Assembly (NCBI GenBank): GCA_947623455.1
Contig: OX392532.1
Location: forward strand, 28,184,792 to 28,248,791
Direction: 5' to 3'
DNA: 64,000 nt
From: Mimachlamys varia
Taxonomy: Eukaryota; Mollusca; Bivalvia; Pectinida; Pectinidae
Position 1 is the first letter of the stretch. Each line of letters begins with the position of its first letter. The notes beneath the pieces are model-generated. The model had not been told where the DNA came from. It did no database searches and was given only the letters and a program-made list of their open reading frames with translations. Shown piece by piece: positions 60,712-64,000 of the stretch. The position numbers and the translations under genes were made by a program.

Positions 60712-61017
60712 TTTATAATATGGCAGTTCTAAACAATATAATTTACTTAATTAATAAACTTGTGAGAGTGAGTGAGAATGTGGTCGTGAATTGATTAAAA
60801 AAAAACATACTGCTTCTTTCCTACTTCACAACTAATTACAATATTCTGTTCATGTATATATATATATATTAGGATACCGGTTATTTGTTTGGAAAAGACT
60901 AATATAGGCCTAGCCTGTTGTCTAATCCATTTATTGATACAGATGTTTACTATTTCTTTTGTTTTTTCTTGTTAATTTGTTGAATGTATCAATAATAAAA
61001 TATTTTGAAATGAGAAA
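59170..61017 (+). mobile_element. 5'-truncated non-LTR retrotransposon (Jockey/CR1-like ORF2 fragment)
   Basis: Begins inside the reverse transcriptase (GFQPRDSTVNQLVD) and runs past the ORF stop at 60711 to a 3' end with AATAAA at 60994-60999. Perfect 13-bp target-site duplications flank it. RT motifs seen: SKAFDRVWH (motif A), GVPQGSVLGP (motif B), FADDTT (motif C), then a C-terminal C-x-C...H...CP zinc-knuckle-like stretch (CACSYF to FFFHCPNY). The endonuclease and ORF1 are absent because of truncation, so it cannot move on its own. Confidence 0.88.
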
Positions 61018-61030
61018 TGTGTTAGCACTA

Positions 61031-62588
61031 GATCGAGGTAAGTCAACTTTGAGATTTGTTTGAAAAACGAGTTATATAAACCATTTTAAAACTGAAACTT
61101 ATATGTTGGTATTTTAGACAAAATATTAGAGAATACAAAAGCGTCAGCAAAACCATAATCCGAACTCTAAATCGATTGAACTAGAGCTAGCTAGGGGTAA
61201 AATATGAACAAATAGGAGCAAAATATGAACAAAGGAAAAACTTACATAGATATCCGTCTAAAAGTACAAGATAATAAAACTAGGTGATTTGGAAAAGTAA
61301 TTGTTCATCCATCTCAATTATTCTCTTTTTCCCTCACTGGATCCTATATTGTAATTTGGCTATGTTTGTACTATTTTCTAGAGCTTATTTATATGTAGTG
61401 ATTAAATGTACAAAATTTGAAAGAGACTGATGAAAGGAAATCATCAGGAAAGCTTATCTTATGTAAGTTTTTTTTATGAAGACCTTCTCATTAAGTGAAA
61501 AGTCCAGGGTACTGATATTTGACCTCTAGCATGAAATAATGAAAGGCTACTAAGTTTGTTCAAATTGACAACCACGTTTAGGGTGAAATGTCTTACAATA
61601 TTCAAGACGCTTCTTCTCAATAAGGGAATGACTCGTGATACCGATATAAGGCATATAGCAAGCTGGGATGAATGGCTATCAAGGTAATCCAGATTAATGT
61701 CATCGACCTATTTTCAGGGTCAAACGTGATACAGTCTCCAAACAACTTCTTCTCAATAATAAAAGTCTTTGAGTACTGATATTGGATCTGTAGTATGAAA
61801 ATATATAGGTTATTAACAATTGAACGTCTGTCAGATTGTATTTATTGTCAATATGAATGCAATCTGGGTGCAAGATAAATAGAATAGAACATCATTGATA
61901 TTTATCTGACACGAAGATTAAATTTATATTCAAAAAACACTCTGACAGACGTTTAATGGTTATATTAACATTTCAGATATTTTGTTATACATGGTCATGT
62001 CATCTTGTCAATTTATAAAGATTTTTGTCCCTGTATGTTAACTAACTGGGAGACATTTTTGAAAATAACATTCACCTTAATGATTTACAATATAAAGGTG
62101 TAACGCGTGTTATCTGAGGTGGCGTGCAAAGCGTTGAAGTGACGTAGGTCAACATGGCGCCAAATGACGTCATGCTATTGTCAGTTGGTCCAGATTAACT
62201 ATGTTAATAGGAAGCCGTCAATGAAAATGTTTATATATTAAGATGAATAACAATGACCTCCGTTTAAGGTAGCATATGTTAATATATATTGAAATCTTTC
62301 ATTGAATTATTTTATATCAGGCACAATGCATTTTAGATCACTGTTTAAGATTAAAAAATGTTAGATTAATAGCAGGTGTGCGATTCCCCTGTTTCTTTTC
62401 ACCACTTAAACAAAACAAAATTCATTTGGAAAAAAAAAAAAAAAATACTACGCTTGCAGTAGAAGTTACAAAATGCAGTTCTGCCATGGAAAAACTTACT
62501 TATCTAAAATGAATGTATGGTGCATACAATTGCAAAGATAAAGGTATTAATAAAATAATGAGTAACATTAAATATTGGCGTTATCCAG
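61031..62588. other. Lectin intron, after the LINE
   Basis: Includes a family A fragment at about 61122-61300 (ATTAGAGAATACAAAAGCGT, GATTGAACTAG). No other exon recognised between the donor at 61038 and the acceptor at 62588. Confidence 0.5.
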
Positions 62589-62888
62589 GCTGCGAACTCA
62601 TCGTCTGTGAGGGTGACACTGAAACTATTGACTGTCAAGCGGGACAAGTGGTTGATATCCAGGAAGCATTCTATGGTAGAGAAGACAGACTCAAGTGTTC
62701 GCACAGGAACATACCCGTGACGAACACAGCTTGCTTCTCCCCGGTAGCCCTCGACAAATACAGCGAAATTTGTGATAATAAAACCAGCTGTACTGTGACG
62801 GCTAGTCCCTCTGTGACCGGAGATGATCCTTGTCCAGGCATATACAAATATGCTCGAATCAGATACACCTGTCTTGCAGCAGATCACG
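62589..62888 (+). CDS. SUEL / galactose- or rhamnose-binding lectin domain exon
   Basis: After the acceptor TTATCCAG the exon encodes about 99 residues and ends at CACG|GTAGGT. The SUEL pattern is clear: CEGDTETIDC, then AFYGREDRLKC, a central ACFSPVALDKYSEIC with SCTVTAS, and DDPCPGIYKYARIRYTC. The YGR and DPC-G-KY motifs that bind sugar are intact. By family such domains bind rhamnose or galactose on microbes or eggs. Phase (2 nt to complete a codon) matches the exon at 59125-61037. Further exons must lie beyond the window. I reject the ATG at 62513 as a start because it lies upstream of the acceptor and gives no signal peptide. Confidence 0.85.
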
Positions 62889-63933
62889 GTAGGTTGAACT
62901 GTTACAGACGATTCTTTAGTGTGTTATGTTCGAACGAAATGCAGCTCTTTGTAGAAAAAGGTATTCTATGATACATGTTTATAGGTGTAAGGATTTGTAC
63001 TGCGTTGCTAAAGGACACAGTTAGTTGTAAATAATTAAATTTTGCCTATTCCCGCAATGTTAAATTTTTCCAGGTTATATTGTATAACCTCAAAAATCAG
63101 ACAACGCAAAAAGCGATGACGTCATATACTGCTAACTTTGGCGCGGTATTTTGTAATCAAACTTCTGATTGGTTGAAGTTGTTTTGCAGTGAACTCTATG
63201 CACATTGTTGTGTATTTCGTAAAACCATTCGATTTTTGTTATATTTAATAAGAAATCATTGTATAAGACTTATGTCCGATATATGTATCTTTAGAAATGA
63301 AATTATAAGGAATGACCACAATATTTTATAAAGTTATACGGCATATACCGAAAAAGACTGTGTGCATCTTTTTGCATAAACCTCTTCGCGGATTTTCGCA
63401 AAGTGAACACATTTTTTTCGGTTTATACCGTATAACCCTCAAAACGATTGTGGTAATTCCTTAATTAATAACAAATACAAACTGTGTATATCATATACAA
63501 TGAAAGAGAATAAGCTCAATATGTTTAAAGTAATTCCAAATAAGACAAATTATATTCAGTACGGATACATCATCATGCACACACTATACAATGCGTTTTT
63601 GGCACACGTATGTAATTATGTCACTTCCCTGTAGCCATTCACAGCTTAAAACGATTTTCTCTAATTGATATACAACATTTTTTTGCCAATAAGTATACAT
63701 ATTTTTCCCGGCAAATGCTTGTCTGGTACAATAAAGGAGATGTTGTTAGCCCTTGGTATGAATGTGAAGTAATCATCCCCTCCCCATCGATTAATTTATG
63801 ATGTCCTGCGCCACAGAAAATTGATCAAAGACTGGAATCTCTTATTACTTATTAAAATGTATCACGTTTGAGCCACAAATGACAAAACATGGATGTTTCC
63901 TATCCATATCGTACCATTATACAGACATTGTCT
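62889..63933. other. Lectin downstream intron with nested foldback element
   Basis: No exon recognised. About 63074-63465 is foldback DNA: GGTTATATTGTATAACC at 63074-63090 resembles the outer end at 63420-63436, and AAGGAATGACCACAAT (63307) pairs with ATTGTGGTAATTCCTT (63448). Confidence 0.55.
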
Positions 63934-64000
63934 GGGGACACAATGGTCTAGTGGTAGGACGTCGGGCTTGTGATCAAAGGGTTGCGAGATCGAGTCCTGG
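63934..64000 (+). repeat. Truncated tRNA-like element at the right edge
   Basis: TGGTCTAGTGGTAGGACG resembles an A-box and GAGATCGAGTCC a B-box, but the stems pair poorly, suggesting a SINE head rather than a tRNA. It is cut by the window edge. Confidence 0.45.

Larger units (their letters stand above)
59125..61037 (+). pseudogene. Signal-peptide exon of a SUEL-lectin gene, split by a LINE
   Basis: 45 nt from the ATG at 59125 encode MDARLLVLMTCVLAL, a signal peptide core. The exon is then interrupted by a retroelement (59170-61017) and, after the repeated 13 bp TGTGTTAGCACTA (59157-59169 and 61018-61030), resumes with GATCGAG and a consensus donor GTAAGT at 61038. Without the insert the exon ends in phase 1, exactly what the lectin exon at 62589 (starting with two bases of a codon) requires. 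As it stands this allele cannot make the normal secreted lectin by simple splicing. Confidence 0.75.

Noticed and set aside
62513..62588. Extending the lectin exon upstream to the ATG at 62513
   Set aside because: The stretch lies before an acceptor, gives no signal peptide, and the phase matches the disrupted exon at 59125 instead.

Overview
The window is eukaryotic, intron-rich and AT-rich. The gene content suggests a marine invertebrate, most likely a bivalve mollusc (inference). It holds a TRIM-type RING/B-box gene family, a GH18 chitinase, a multi-exon animal GH10 xylanase, a Tan-like C45 acyltransferase/hydrolase, an IL-17-type cytokine and a SUEL (rhamnose-binding) lectin domain. Several tRNA-derived repeats and foldback MITEs lie between them. 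Genes were reconstructed by hand from coding similarity, GT/AG splice sites and matching intron phases.

Layout. 1-11.8 kb is a tandem segmental duplication (offset about 8.0-8.5 kb) carrying a TRIM-like gene twice on the minus strand. The first copy runs off the left edge; the second (6421-8493) is complete. The upstream flanks are duplicated too, including a candidate promoter followed by a paired small plus-strand ORF (2429-2563 and 10849-10965). 13.9-24.1 kb is a seven-coding-exon chitinase gene on the minus strand with a non-coding first exon. 25.8-44.3 kb is a twelve-exon GH10 endo-xylanase gene on the plus strand. Its introns host four antisense tRNA-Ser genes, a 42-bp minisatellite, a tRNA-headed SINE, and a 97-bp tandem array that has copied the gene's own 3' splice site six times. 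46.4-48.6 kb is a Tan-like C45 gene (minus) and 50.7-51.9 kb an IL-17-like gene (minus). 52-58.5 kb is gene-poor and repeat-rich. 58.6-62.9 kb is a SUEL-lectin gene (plus) hit twice by transposons: a mariner-type MITE just upstream of the start codon, and a 5'-truncated LINE inside the signal-peptide exon, bounded by a perfect 13-bp target-site duplication. The right edge is repeat sequence ending in a truncated tRNA-like element.

Functional reading (inference). Chitinase and xylanase are secreted polysaccharide hydrolases of the kind used in digestion or immunity; the TRIM genes, IL-17 and lectin are typical of expanded invertebrate immune repertoires. The genes do not form an operon; they are independent loci in a repeat-dense stretch.

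The most notable observations are the transposon-broken lectin exon, the self-copied splice acceptors, the IL-17 domain that appears to have lost both members of one disulfide, and the paired small ORFs behind a duplicated promoter. All splice junctions are predictions without transcript support.
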